Source of the DNA: Enterovibrio norvegicus FF-33
GTDB taxonomy: Bacteria; Pseudomonadota; Gammaproteobacteria; Enterobacterales; Vibrionaceae
Assembly: GCF_000286835.2 (NCBI RefSeq)
Contig: NZ_AJYD02000029.1
Span: forward strand, 1 to 34,921
Reading direction: 5' to 3'
Length of the DNA stretch: 34,921 nucleotides
Below, one piece after another: positions 27,841-34,921 of this stretch. The position numbers and the translations under genes were made by a program. Each line of letters opens with the position of its first letter. Within the stretch, counting starts at the first letter, position 1. The notes below the pieces were generated by a model. The model searched no databases. It worked only from the letters and a program-made list of their open reading frames with translations, and was not told the origin of the DNA.

Positions 27841-29745
27841 ATGGGTAAGATCATTGGTATTGACTTGGGTACCACCAATTCATGTGTAGCAGTACTGGAC
27901 GGTGACAAGCCACGCGTAATTGAAAACGCGGAAGGCGATCGCACAACGCCATCAATCATCGCGTACACCCAGGACGGTGAAATTTTGGTAGGTCAGCCAG
28001 CAAAACGTCAGGCTGTCACTAACCCAGAAAATACGCTGTATGCAATTAAACGACTGATTGGTCGTCGCTTCGAAGATGAAGAAGTTCAACGTGACATCGA
28101 AATCATGCCTTTCAAAATTGTGAAAGCTGACAACGGTGATGCTTGGGTAGAAGCGAAAGGCCAAAAAATGGCAGCTCCTCAGGTATCGGCTGAAGTTCTT
28201 AAGAAAATGAAGAAAACAGCAGAAGACTTCCTAGGTGAGGAAGTAACGGGTGCTGTTATCACCGTACCTGCGTACTTTAACGATGCGCAGCGTCAAGCAA
28301 CTAAAGATGCTGGCCGTATTGCAGGTCTAGAAGTAAAACGTATCATCAATGAACCAACCGCAGCTGCTCTGGCATACGGTTTGGATAAAGAAGGCGGCGA
28401 TCGCACTATCGCGGTTTACGACCTTGGTGGTGGTACTTTCGATATCTCTATTATCGAAATCGACGAAGTTGAAGGCGAGAAAACCTTCGAAGTTCTTGCA
28501 ACCAACGGTGACACTCACCTAGGTGGTGAAGACTTTGATAACCGTCTGATCAACTACTTGGTTGACGAGTTCAAGAAAGACCAAGGTATCGATCTGCGTA
28601 AAGACCCGCTAGCAATGCAGCGTGTTAAAGAAGCAGCAGAAAAAGCGAAAATTGAACTGTCTTCAGCACAGCAAACCGACGTAAACCTGCCATACGTTAC
28701 AGCAGATGCGAACGGTCCTAAGCACATGAATATCAAAGTGACTCGCGCGAAGCTTGAGTCACTGGTTGAAGATCTTGTTCTTCGTTCACTTGAGCCATTG
28801 AAAGTTGCGCTTGCTGATGCAGACTTGTCTGTTAACGACATCAATGACGTTATCTTGGTGGGTGGTCAAACACGTATGCCAATGGTTCAAGCTAAAGTAA
28901 CGGAATTCTTTGGTAAAGAGCCACGTAAAGACGTGAACCCTGATGAAGCGGTAGCTGTTGGCGCTGCAGTACAGGGCGGCGTATTGTCGGGCGAAGTCAA
29001 AGATGTTCTTCTACTTGACGTAACACCACTGTCTTTGGGTATCGAAACCATGGGCGGCGTGATGACTAAGTTGATTGAGAAGAACACGACGATCCCAACG
29101 AAAGCTAACCAAGTGTTCTCAACAGCTGACGACAACCAAAATGCGGTAACTATCCACGTACTACAGGGTGAGCGTAAGCAGTCGACGTACAACAAGTCTC
29201 TGGGCCAATTTAACCTAGAAGGCATCAACCCAGCTCCACGCGGCATGCCACAAATTGAAGTAACGTTCGATTTGGATGCTGATGGTATTTTGCATGTATC
29301 AGCGAAAGACAAGAGTTCGGGCAAAGAGCAGAAGATCACGATTCAAGCATCTGGTGGTCTGAGCGACGACGAAATTGAAAAAATGGTTCAGGAAGCGGAA
29401 GCGAATAAAGAAACAGATAAGAAGTTCGAAGAACTTGTTACTGCTCGCAACCAAGCTGACCAGCTAGTTCACGGTACTCGCAAGCAAGTTGAAGAAGCAG
29501 GCGATGCTCTGCCAGCCGATGAGAAAGAGAAAATCGAAGCAGCAATCAGTGAACTGGAAGAAGCGCGCAAGGGCGAAGATAAAGAAGCCATTGACGCTAA
29601 AGTTCAGGCTCTTATTGCAGCATCTCAAAAGCTGATGGAAGTGGCACAGCAAAAAGCTCAGTCACAAGATGCCGGTGAAGAAACTAAGCAAGACGACGAT
29701 GTTGTCGATGCAGAGTTTGAAGAAGTCAAAGACGACAAAAAATAA
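27841..29745 (+). CDS. dnaK: Chaperone DnaK (Hsp70)
   Basis: The main Hsp70 of the cytoplasm; it binds exposed hydrophobic segments and, by sequestering sigma-32, also controls the heat-shock response. It has 634 residues (E. coli 638). The nucleotide-binding domain opens with [13 protein letters not shown] and holds [16 protein letters not shown] and [12 protein letters not shown]. The interdomain linker [16 protein letters not shown] near residue 390 leads into the substrate domain. The C-terminal lid ends with the EEVKD tail followed by DKK. GGAG lies eight bases before the ATG. Two heat-shock promoters precede it, and dnaJ follows after 119 bases. Confidence 0.98.
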   Translation: MGKIIGIDLGTTNSCVAVLDGDKPRVIENAEGDRTTPSIIAYTQDGEILVGQPAKRQAVTNPENTLYAIKRLIGRRFEDEEVQRDIEIMPFKIVKADNGDAWVEAKGQKMAAPQVSAEVLKKMKKTAEDFLGEEVTGAVITVPAYFNDAQRQATKDAGRIAGLEVKRIINEPTAAALAYGLDKEGGDRTIAVYDLGGGTFDISIIEIDEVEGEKTFEVLATNGDTHLGGEDFDNRLINYLVDEFKKDQGIDLRKDPLAMQRVKEAAEKAKIELSSAQQTDVNLPYVTADANGPKHMNIKVTRAKLESLVEDLVLRSLEPLKVALADADLSVNDINDVILVGGQTRMPMVQAKVTEFFGKEPRKDVNPDEAVAVGAAVQGGVLSGEVKDVLLLDVTPLSLGIETMGGVMTKLIEKNTTIPTKANQVFSTADDNQNAVTIHVLQGERKQSTYNKSLGQFNLEGINPAPRGMPQIEVTFDLDADGILHVSAKDKSSGKEQKITIQASGGLSDDEIEKMVQEAEANKETDKKFEELVTARNQADQLVHGTRKQVEEAGDALPADEKEKIEAAISELEEARKGEDKEAIDAKVQALIAASQKLMEVAQQKAQSQDAGEETKQDDDVVDAEFEEVKDDKK

Positions 29746-29773
29746 GACTAGCTGATTAGCCGTTTTATTTTGC

Positions 29774-29803
29774 ACGGGCGTAGGAGAAATCTCCTCCGCC
29801 CGT
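29774..29803 (+). other. Stable hairpin between dnaK and dnaJ
   Basis: ACGGGCG-T-AGGAG pairs with CTCCT-C-CGCCCGT: 12 base pairs with one internal mismatch and an AAAT loop. No T tract follows, so it is not a classical terminator. It could slow ribosomes or RNases and set the DnaK to DnaJ ratio. Confidence 0.5.
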
Positions 29804-29864
29804 AGTTGTATGATGCGAAGCGGGTTAATGTTCGCTTGGTCTAAAAACAGGTGACAAGTAAAAC

Positions 29865-31007
29865 ATGTCAAAACGTGATTTTTATGAAGTACTTGGCGTA
29901 AGCCGTGACGCCAGTGAACGCGACATTAAAAAAGCGTACAAGCGTCTGGCGATGAAGTACCACCCGGATAAAAATCCAGGTGACGAGACGGCGACGGATA
30001 AGTTTAAAGAAGTCAAACTCGCGTATGAGATACTGACTGATGCGCAAAAGCGTGCAGCTTACGACCAATATGGTCATGCGGCCTTTGAACAAGGTGGCGG
30101 AGGCGGCGGCTTCGGTGGTGGCGGCAACGCAGACTTCAGCGATATCTTCGGCGATGTGTTCGGTGATATTTTTGGTGGCGGTGGTCGTCGTGGCGGTCAG
30201 GCTCGTGCTCAACGCGGTGCCGATTTGCGCTACAACATGGAACTCACACTGGAAGAAGCTGTTCGCGGCGTGAGCAAAGAAATTGATGTTCCGACTTATG
30301 TTAGCTGTGATCCTTGCGGTGGCAGTGGTGCAAAACCGGGTTCATCACCACAAACCTGTGGTACGTGTCATGGCCAAGGCCAAGTACAAATGCGTCAGGG
30401 TTTCTTTGCTGTGCAGCAGACTTGTCCAACCTGTCATGGTCGCGGAAAAATCATCAAAGATCCGTGTGACAGTTGCCATGGTCAAGGTCGAGTTCAAAAA
30501 ACCAAAACTCTTAGCGTTAAAATCCCTGCAGGTGTCGACACGGGCGACCGTATCCGTCTGACGGGTGAAGGTGAAGCAGGAGAATACGGTGCGCCAGCAG
30601 GCGACTTGTATGTTCAGGTGCATGTTCGCGATCACCATATCTTCACGCGTGATGGCAACAACCTTTACTGTGAAGTACCAGTCAGCTTTACCATGGCAGC
30701 ATTGGGTGGTGAGGTTGAAGTCCCAACACTTGACGGTCGAGTAAGTCTGAAAGTACCTACTGAAACCCAAACGGGTCGTATGTTCCGCATGCGGGGTAAA
30801 GGTGTTCAGTCGGTTCGTGGTGGTGGTCTAGGTGATTTAATCTGTAAGCTGGTGGTTGAAACCCCAGTTAACCTAAGCAATAAGCAAAAAGAATTGTTAC
30901 GCGAGTTTGAAGAAACCCTGGGTGGGAGTGCAGCTAAAAAGCACAAGCCTAAATCTGAAGGCTTCTTTGATGGCGTGAAGAAATTCTTTGATGACCTGAC
31001 AAGCTAG
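29865..31007 (+). CDS. dnaJ: Co-chaperone DnaJ (Hsp40)
   Basis: DnaJ delivers clients to DnaK and stimulates its ATPase. It has 380 residues (E. coli 376). The J domain (1-70) has H33-P34-D35, followed by a Gly/Phe-rich linker (about 74-120) with [15 protein letters not shown]. The zinc domain has four CxxCxGxG repeats from C148 on: [24 protein letters not shown] and CDSCHGQG. The C-terminal beta domains follow ([15 protein letters not shown] onward). AGGTG precedes the ATG. It is cotranscribed with dnaK and ends at a strong terminator. Confidence 0.98.
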   Translation: MSKRDFYEVLGVSRDASERDIKKAYKRLAMKYHPDKNPGDETATDKFKEVKLAYEILTDAQKRAAYDQYGHAAFEQGGGGGGFGGGGNADFSDIFGDVFGDIFGGGGRRGGQARAQRGADLRYNMELTLEEAVRGVSKEIDVPTYVSCDPCGGSGAKPGSSPQTCGTCHGQGQVQMRQGFFAVQQTCPTCHGRGKIIKDPCDSCHGQGRVQKTKTLSVKIPAGVDTGDRIRLTGEGEAGEYGAPAGDLYVQVHVRDHHIFTRDGNNLYCEVPVSFTMAALGGEVEVPTLDGRVSLKVPTETQTGRMFRMRGKGVQSVRGGGLGDLICKLVVETPVNLSNKQKELLREFEETLGGSAAKKHKPKSEGFFDGVKKFFDDLTS

Positions 31008-31020
31008 AAAGTAACAAATA

Positions 31021-31052
31021 AAAAGCCGGCGACGTTAAACTCGCCGGCTTTT
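31021..31052. terminator. Bidirectional terminator between dnaJ and the pilin gene
   Basis: A perfect 12-bp stem (AAAAGCCGGCGA with TCGCCGGCTTTT) with an eight-base loop, T-rich on the right and A-rich on the left. It serves dnaJ and the convergent pilin gene, whose stop codon abuts it. Confidence 0.9.
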
Positions 31053-31496
31053 TTATATCCAGCATTTATTGTTATCGGAAATACCTGCCCCATCTTTTTT
31101 AAAGTTTAGTTGCTCTGACGCCGCATTGATTGCCATGGTGTGGCAGTCTTTGTCGTTGTCTTGTCTTGATGTAGATTTGGGTTTGGCGTTTATAACGTAA
31201 GCGCTATTGCCAGTGCCACTTGTATCAATCGAAAAATCATATTCTTCTGACACTTTGCATTTGCTGCAAATAAGTTTCTTGTTATCGGGAAAGGTCCAAT
31301 TATTTTCAGTGAAGAACTGCTCAGTGTGAACTTGAAGTTGATAAAGATCGACTTGTACTCGGCTTCGTTCTGACTTGACCAAATAACTCCCCATTGCAGG
31401 AATTGCAATAGTGGCTAACGCGCCAACGATGGCAACCGTTATCAATATTTCGATCAATGTCATGCCTGTGTGTAATGTTCGTTTTCTCAGCATCAT
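31053..31496 (-). CDS. pilE: PilE-like type IV minor pilin
   Basis: A prepilin of 147 residues. The leader ends in HTG, with cleavage before M12 (MTLIEILITVAIVGALATIAIPAM). E16 is the Glu5 of the mature protein needed for assembly. The hydrophobic helix N is followed by a globular part with four cysteines in two close pairs of features (ICSKC, DCHTM, KCWI) that can form disulfides. It lies alone on the minus strand, head to head with the other minor pilins. From memory, V. cholerae VC0857 has the same position and serves the DNA-uptake pilus. A role in that pilus is inferred from context. Confidence 0.88.
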   Translation of the reverse strand: MMLRKRTLHTGMTLIEILITVAIVGALATIAIPAMGSYLVKSERSRVQVDLYQLQVHTEQFFTENNWTFPDNKKLICSKCKVSEEYDFSIDTSGTGNSAYVINAKPKSTSRQDNDKDCHTMAINAASEQLNFKKDGAGISDNNKCWI

Positions 31497-31598
31497 TTTT
31501 TATTTCGCTATACGAAAAATTTGTATTGAATCCAAAGAGCTAAATTATCGCTGTGGTAGTATCCAGACAAGTTACGTTAAGGACATTGGACGTTTGTT

Positions 31599-32135
31599 GT
31601 GGGTAATTGGAATCGAACACGCGGATTTAGCTTGATTGAAATGATAACTACGCTATCAGTGTTGGCGGTGGTCACAGCGGTTACTGTGCCAAGTTACGTT
31701 TCTTCGCATAAAGCCGCGCTGGTGGAGAGCAAAGCGACCCAGTTATTGAGCATGTTGGAAATTGGCCAGTCTGAATCGATAAAGCGTCATAGCATTATTT
31801 ACGTTCATTATGTACCTGTCACTGAAGCTAAGAATGGTTGTATTGGTTTAAGCACCAAATCAGACGTGGGTGATTTTAGCTGCACAGCCAGTGAGGGGTT
31901 GCAAAAATTCATCATTGAAAGTGGTGGTAGTGTGACGGTCCAAGAGCCGGAGATTACATCCGCCGAAAAGCTATTCTATTTTTCCCCAAAGAATGGTCTT
32001 CCCTCTGTTGATAAAACAGTAAAACTCGCAAAAGGATCAGAGACTGGTAATGAATCAGGAATTCTCATCCGTAGGTATTCGGGTTTAAAAGGATGTAGCA
32101 ACACCACTGTTACCGGCTGGGAGGCCTGTTCATGA
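31599..32135 (+). CDS. fimT: FimT/GspH-like minor pilin
   Basis: A prepilin of 178 residues with a short leader (MGNWNRTRG) and cleavage before F10 in RG-FSLIEMITTLSVLAVVTAVTVPSY; E14 is mature Glu5. FimT/GspH-type pilins help start pilus assembly, and some bind DNA during natural transformation. The start is GTG, the only usual start codon after an in-frame TAA 21 bases upstream. The nearest AAGGA is about 15 bases away, which is long and suggests weak translation. It is the first gene of a four-gene operon and overlaps the next by four bases. Confidence 0.85.
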   Translation: MGNWNRTRGFSLIEMITTLSVLAVVTAVTVPSYVSSHKAALVESKATQLLSMLEIGQSESIKRHSIIYVHYVPVTEAKNGCIGLSTKSDVGDFSCTASEGLQKFIIESGGSVTVQEPEITSAEKLFYFSPKNGLPSVDKTVKLAKGSETGNESGILIRRYSGLKGCSNTTVTGWEACS

Positions 32136-32797
32136 CTATGAGGAAAGAAGCCTCTGGGTATACCTTAGTTGAACTGATGGTAGGCCTGACAGTCAGCTTG
32201 ATTGTTTTGGCTTCTTCAACCGCCTTGTTTTCTGTGAGCACCAATATGGGCTCTGCGCACTTACAGAGAGATTTCTTACGTTCTCAGCTAAACCTCATTG
32301 CCAACACGTTGAAAAATGATATCGCAAGGGCTGGTTTTTGCTACGACTGTGCGTCGTCCAATCCTTTTATTGTTAAAGATGCGGCCGGATTAGCTTCCTC
32401 GATACTTATTGATGACAGCGCCACTCAAGTAACAAAGGGCTCATGTATTCGTTTTGCCTATAACCATGACAAAAGAGCTGGAGTAATGACGCCTGGCAAA
32501 GATGATGCGATGGGGTATCGATTGGGGAAAGATCCTGACGATAACCAAGTTATTGAAATATACGAGAACTGGAAAGCGCTAACCAACTGGAAATGTGACA
32601 GCGGTTATTGGCGAGACATGACCTATGACCGACTTGAAATTACCGATTTAACGTTCAAACGTGCGTATTACGAAGCTGTTGTTGGTTCGAATAAGCTTCA
32701 ATCAGTCGAAGTGAAAATATCCGCCTCACTGAAGTCAAACAGTGCCATTTCAGATTCAGTGTCTTTTACTGTTTCTGTGCCTAACGTGGATGGGTAA
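32132..32797 (+). CDS. pilW: PilW-like minor pilin
   Basis: A prepilin of 221 residues. Cleavage falls in EASG-YTLVELMVGLTVSLIVLASSTALF; E14 is mature Glu5. The order FimT, PilW, PilX, PilV and the size (larger than FimT) fit the PilW/PilJ-type member of the priming complex at the pilus tip. CYDC near residue 67 and two later cysteines could make disulfides. GGGAGG stands about nine bases before the ATG, and the start overlaps the fimT stop (ATGA), so translation is coupled. Confidence 0.82.
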   Translation: MTMRKEASGYTLVELMVGLTVSLIVLASSTALFSVSTNMGSAHLQRDFLRSQLNLIANTLKNDIARAGFCYDCASSNPFIVKDAAGLASSILIDDSATQVTKGSCIRFAYNHDKRAGVMTPGKDDAMGYRLGKDPDDNQVIEIYENWKALTNWKCDSGYWRDMTYDRLEITDLTFKRAYYEAVVGSNKLQSVEVKISASLKSNSAISDSVSFTVSVPNVDG

Positions 32798-32802
32798 TAA
32801 CG

Positions 32803-34080
32803 ATGAATAAAGATAAAGGAATGGCGACACTGGCAGTGGTTAGTGGTGTATTGGTTATGGTGGCATTATTTGCAGTATCAGTAGCAAGCTCAGGGTACGG
32901 TGAAATTAAAAAAGCACAAAATTTGCTGATTGATGCTGAGCAGCGAGCGAAGGCGAAAGCAGGGCTGGATTGTGCGATCGCGGTGTTTGAGCAGTTAAAC
33001 CTTAATCCAGAAGCAGCTAATTTCGAGGATAACTTCAACCTATGCGAAGGCTTAACGCGAAGCTCTATAAGTCTTTCAACGAAACCAAACCATTGGGTTT
33101 TAAGTTCTTCAGCAGACTACGCCGAGTCTAGTATCGTAATCAAACTAACTGGTAGTGAAGCTGCTGCGTTCAAAACGACAGGGAGTTTAACTCTAGAAGG
33201 TGGTCATGATTGGAAGTCAGTTAAAGGGAATTCGCACGGGGATAAGCTCACCTGCACAGCAATCATTGCTGGAGGCTCGGTTACTATAGATGTCGGAAGC
33301 AGCGACGGAGCGTCGTTCAACACCGTGACACCTGAATGCGCTGATGATTATAGTACAAACATTACCTCTCACAGTCCGGCTGTCACCGATAAGTTTGAGC
33401 ACGACATATTAGTAGGAAAAAACACTGACGGAAGTAGCCAAATGGACTTGTTTAAAGAGCTATTTGGTGTTCCTAGAGAGCAATATCAGACTGTAATAAC
33501 AAAATATAAGCCTAAGCAGATCAACACAGATAGTATTGGAATGACTATGTGCGGAGCGACTATCAAAGGAGAAGTTGATAAAGGAGATAATTCTTCAAGC
33601 GTTTCAGACCTTATTTGGGTTACGGGTGACTGCCTTCTTGATGGAATAACACATGTCGGTACAGACAACAAACCTGTGACAATTGTTATTCAAAATGGGA
33701 TAGCTGCTGTAAATGGAGGGGTTGATGGGTTTAAAGGTACAATTTTCCAATACACAGATAGCTCAATGACAGGAGATATGCGTCTTTCTTCCTGGGGTGT
33801 TGATGAAGATAAAAATGGTCATCTGTCATGTGCTGCGGACTCTCCAACTAATGTTTTATGTAGTGAGTTGATAAGGTCTGAGGGTATGACAAAAGATAGT
33901 TGGAAGTCACTGTCATTGTTTTTTAGGGGAGCATTTACAAGTACAGGAAGTTACATGGTTGATGTGCCAGGAGGAACTTCGATTATTCGAGGTTCATTTA
34001 GTGGTGGAGCGACAGATGACCCTAAAGGATACTTTTCGGGTAAGCCTAAGTTAGTAAAAGGCAGTATTCATGACTTCTAA
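32803..34080 (+). CDS. PilX/GspK-like minor pilin with large C-terminal region
   Basis: A 425-residue protein with a pilin-like start: a short basic leader (MNKDKG), then MATLAVVSGVLVMVALFAVSVASS as helix N. Position 5 of the mature form is Ala, not Glu, as in GspK and PilX tip pilins. Residues about 30-75 are helical. From about 110 to the end it is Gly/Ser/Thr-rich and probably beta-structured (GSLTLEGG, CTAIIAGGSVTIDVG, CGATIKGEVDKGD), with several cysteines. From about 33400 on, the DNA is AT-rich and uses AGA, AGG and ATA codons rarely seen in neighbouring genes. It may be the pilus-tip adhesin or DNA-contact subunit; that is inference. It overlaps pilV by 11 bases. Confidence 0.72.
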   Translation: MNKDKGMATLAVVSGVLVMVALFAVSVASSGYGEIKKAQNLLIDAEQRAKAKAGLDCAIAVFEQLNLNPEAANFEDNFNLCEGLTRSSISLSTKPNHWVLSSSADYAESSIVIKLTGSEAAAFKTTGSLTLEGGHDWKSVKGNSHGDKLTCTAIIAGGSVTIDVGSSDGASFNTVTPECADDYSTNITSHSPAVTDKFEHDILVGKNTDGSSQMDLFKELFGVPREQYQTVITKYKPKQINTDSIGMTMCGATIKGEVDKGDNSSSVSDLIWVTGDCLLDGITHVGTDNKPVTIVIQNGIAAVNGGVDGFKGTIFQYTDSSMTGDMRLSSWGVDEDKNGHLSCAADSPTNVLCSELIRSEGMTKDSWKSLSLFFRGAFTSTGSYMVDVPGGTSIIRGSFSGGATDDPKGYFSGKPKLVKGSIHDF

Positions 34081-34507
34081 TCGCGGTTTTTCACTTATTG
34101 AAGTGTTAATTTCTGTCGTGGTGGTGGTGTTGTCAGGTATTGGAACGCTAAAGCTCTATAGCTATATGGAAGTAGAAAAAAGCAATGCAGTGATGATGAT
34201 AGAAGCAAAACGAATTGCAGAGAATCAAGCCTCATTGCTTCAAGCCATCAATACGAGAGGCAATCCTGATTGTGATGGTAAAACGATTGATGATATCGAA
34301 TCGTGTGTATTCACTCCTAAGGATGAACGTTTTACCTTATCTATATCTAATGAACCATCTCTTAACCTCCCTACTTCTGGTAGCACTGTGGCTGAGCTTT
34401 ATGCCAAAATTCTTAAGGTGGAAGTGAGCTGGAAAGACCGTAGTGGTGTAGATCGACAGGTCAATCTGCCCGTTACAGTATCTAAATACACCAACCTGCT
34501 TGAATAA
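34070..34507 (+). CDS. pilV: PilV-like minor pilin
   Basis: A prepilin of 145 residues, cleaved in SNRG-FSLIEVLISVVVVVLSGIGTLKLY, with E11 as mature Glu5. PilV-type pilins belong to the complex that primes type IV pilus assembly. AAGGCAG lies seven bases before the ATG, inside the end of the preceding gene. It is the last gene of the operon. No terminator hairpin is visible before the rRNA promoters, which begin about 45 bases downstream. Confidence 0.83.
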   Translation: MTSNRGFSLIEVLISVVVVVLSGIGTLKLYSYMEVEKSNAVMMIEAKRIAENQASLLQAINTRGNPDCDGKTIDDIESCVFTPKDERFTLSISNEPSLNLPTSGSTVAELYAKILKVEVSWKDRSGVDRQVNLPVTVSKYTNLLE

Positions 34508-34526
34508 TGCGCGAACAATACTGTTT

Positions 34527-34542
34527 TGTGATGTTTTTCACA
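34527..34542. promoter_or_regulatory. Perfect CRP-type palindrome upstream of rrn P1
   Basis: TGTGA-TGTTTT-TCACA has both CRP half-sites intact. It ends eight bases before the P1 -35 box, and its centre is about 50 bases before the expected start, between the classical class I and class II positions. Confidence 0.5.
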
Positions 34543-34550
34543 GAAAGCCC

Positions 34551-34578
34551 TTGCCAAGATCTGAAGCCTCCCTATAAT
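34551..34578 (+). promoter_or_regulatory. rRNA operon promoter P1
   Basis: TTGCCA, 16 bases, TATAAT, followed by the GC-rich discriminator GCGACC typical of stringently controlled rRNA promoters. The 414 bases from pilV to the window end hold no gene, only this leader region. Confidence 0.8.
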
Positions 34579-34623
34579 GCGACCTCACTGACACGGAGCG
34601 CGGCGCCAACTAAGGCATTGCAC

Positions 34624-34635
34624 ACCCAATCAGTA
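34624..34635 (+). repeat. Direct repeat in the rrn leader, copy 1
   Basis: ACCCAATCAGTA occurs here and again 62 bases downstream, where it runs into the -10 of P2. Confidence 0.5.
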
Positions 34636-34673
34636 CGGCGAAAACGGCTTCAAAACTGAATGGAAATAAACGC

Positions 34674-34701
34674 TTGACGTTAACGACCCAATCAGTAGAA
34701 T
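34674..34701 (+). promoter_or_regulatory. rRNA operon promoter P2
   Basis: TTGACG, 16 bases, TAGAAT, then GCCTGCC as a GC-rich discriminator. Confidence 0.82.
34686..34697 (+). repeat. Direct repeat in the rrn leader, copy 2
   Basis: Second exact copy of ACCCAATCAGTA; its last two bases are the first two of the P2 -10 box. Confidence 0.5.
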
Positions 34702-34808
34702 GCCTGCCTGCTTCAACGGGAAAGCCCAGTGCTTATCGCGGTTGAAGGAAGTCAACAAGACGTTTTGGAAGCGGTGAGCAGCACGCTGAAAAATCTCAAA
34801 ATTTCTTC

Positions 34809-34836
34809 TTGACTTCATCGCCTGGCAGCGTAGAAT
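34809..34836 (+). promoter_or_regulatory. rRNA operon promoter P3
   Basis: TTGACT, 16 bases, TAGAAT. It is the nearest promoter to boxA and has the same spacer length as P1 and P2. Confidence 0.82.
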
Positions 34837-34890
34837 TCGCAGCCCTGACGATGAGAAGACTACTCCAAAAGAGCAGCTTCTACAGTCAAC

Positions 34891-34903
34891 GTTCTTTAAC
34901 AAT
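34891..34903 (+). promoter_or_regulatory. boxA antitermination site of the rRNA leader
   Basis: GTTCTTTAACAAT matches the rRNA boxA (TGCTCTTTAACA), where Nus factors load to prevent Rho termination. The following ACAATCTGT at the window edge is typical of Vibrio 16S leaders. The 16S gene itself is not in the window. Confidence 0.85.
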
Positions 34904-34921
34904 TTGACCTATACAATCTGT

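Noticed and set aside
28887-29339. A 150-codon minus-strand open frame within dnaK
   Set aside because: Shadow of the highly biased dnaK codon use; no independent signal.
31497-31598. A competence-type CRP-S site (TGCGA-N6-TCGCA) in the pilin promoter region
   Set aside because: Only isolated half-sites (TCGCT, TTTCG/CGAAA) occur; none has correct pairing and spacing.
34630-34902. A 90-codon minus-strand open frame in the rrn leader
   Set aside because: The region is explained by tandem promoters and boxA, and the frame resembles no protein.
1-34921. CRISPR arrays, tRNA genes, insertion sequences or prophage genes
   Set aside because: No regular repeat-spacer pattern, no cloverleaf-like sequence, and no transposase or integrase frame was seen on either strand.

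Overview
The window is an ordinary chromosomal segment of a gammaproteobacterium, most likely a member of the Vibrionaceae. The evidence is the gene set (phoBR with a PstS-like gene, oversized PstC and PstA, a grpE-dnaK-dnaJ block followed by a minor-pilin cluster) and an rrn leader of Vibrio type at the right edge. From memory, Vibrio cholerae has the corresponding minor pilins at VC0857-VC0861, right after dnaJ. The genus cannot be fixed from the sequence alone. I see no insertion sequence, prophage, CRISPR array, tRNA gene or integron.

Layout. (1) 1-4400: an upstream terminator, mepA (peptidoglycan endopeptidase), then on the minus strand the trhP-yfhL pair (tRNA wobble-uridine hydroxylation and a ferredoxin), then a membrane-anchored M23 endopeptidase. 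(2) 4400-10360: rdgC (minus) divergent from sbcD-sbcC, all acting on DNA ends and recombination intermediates. (3) 10430-23530: a phosphate block. phoB-phoR-pstS form one operon behind a Pho box. A minus-strand operon encodes an ACT-domain protein, polyphosphate kinase and exopolyphosphatase. pstC-pstA-pstB-phoU follow a second Pho box. A third, inverted Pho-box-like element faces the polyphosphate operon, so sensing, uptake and polyphosphate storage may share PhoB control. (4) 23530-26740: bamE, recN and nadK on the minus strand, with a candidate sigma-E promoter for bamE and twin LexA boxes for recN. (5) 26930-31050: grpE, dnaK and dnaJ with three sigma-32-type promoters. (6) 31050-34510: five type IV minor-pilin genes, one on the minus strand and four in an overlapping plus-strand operon. 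(7) 34510-34921: three tandem strong promoters and a boxA antiterminator site, the leader of an rRNA operon whose 16S gene lies beyond the window.

The genes themselves are well-known families. The points most worth a second look are the large periplasmic insertions in both PstC and PstA, the inverted Pho box with an ACT regulator in the polyphosphate operon, the PilX-like pilin with a large, compositionally different C-terminal region, and a perfect CRP-type palindrome just upstream of the first rrn promoter. I found no convincing wholly undescribed system.
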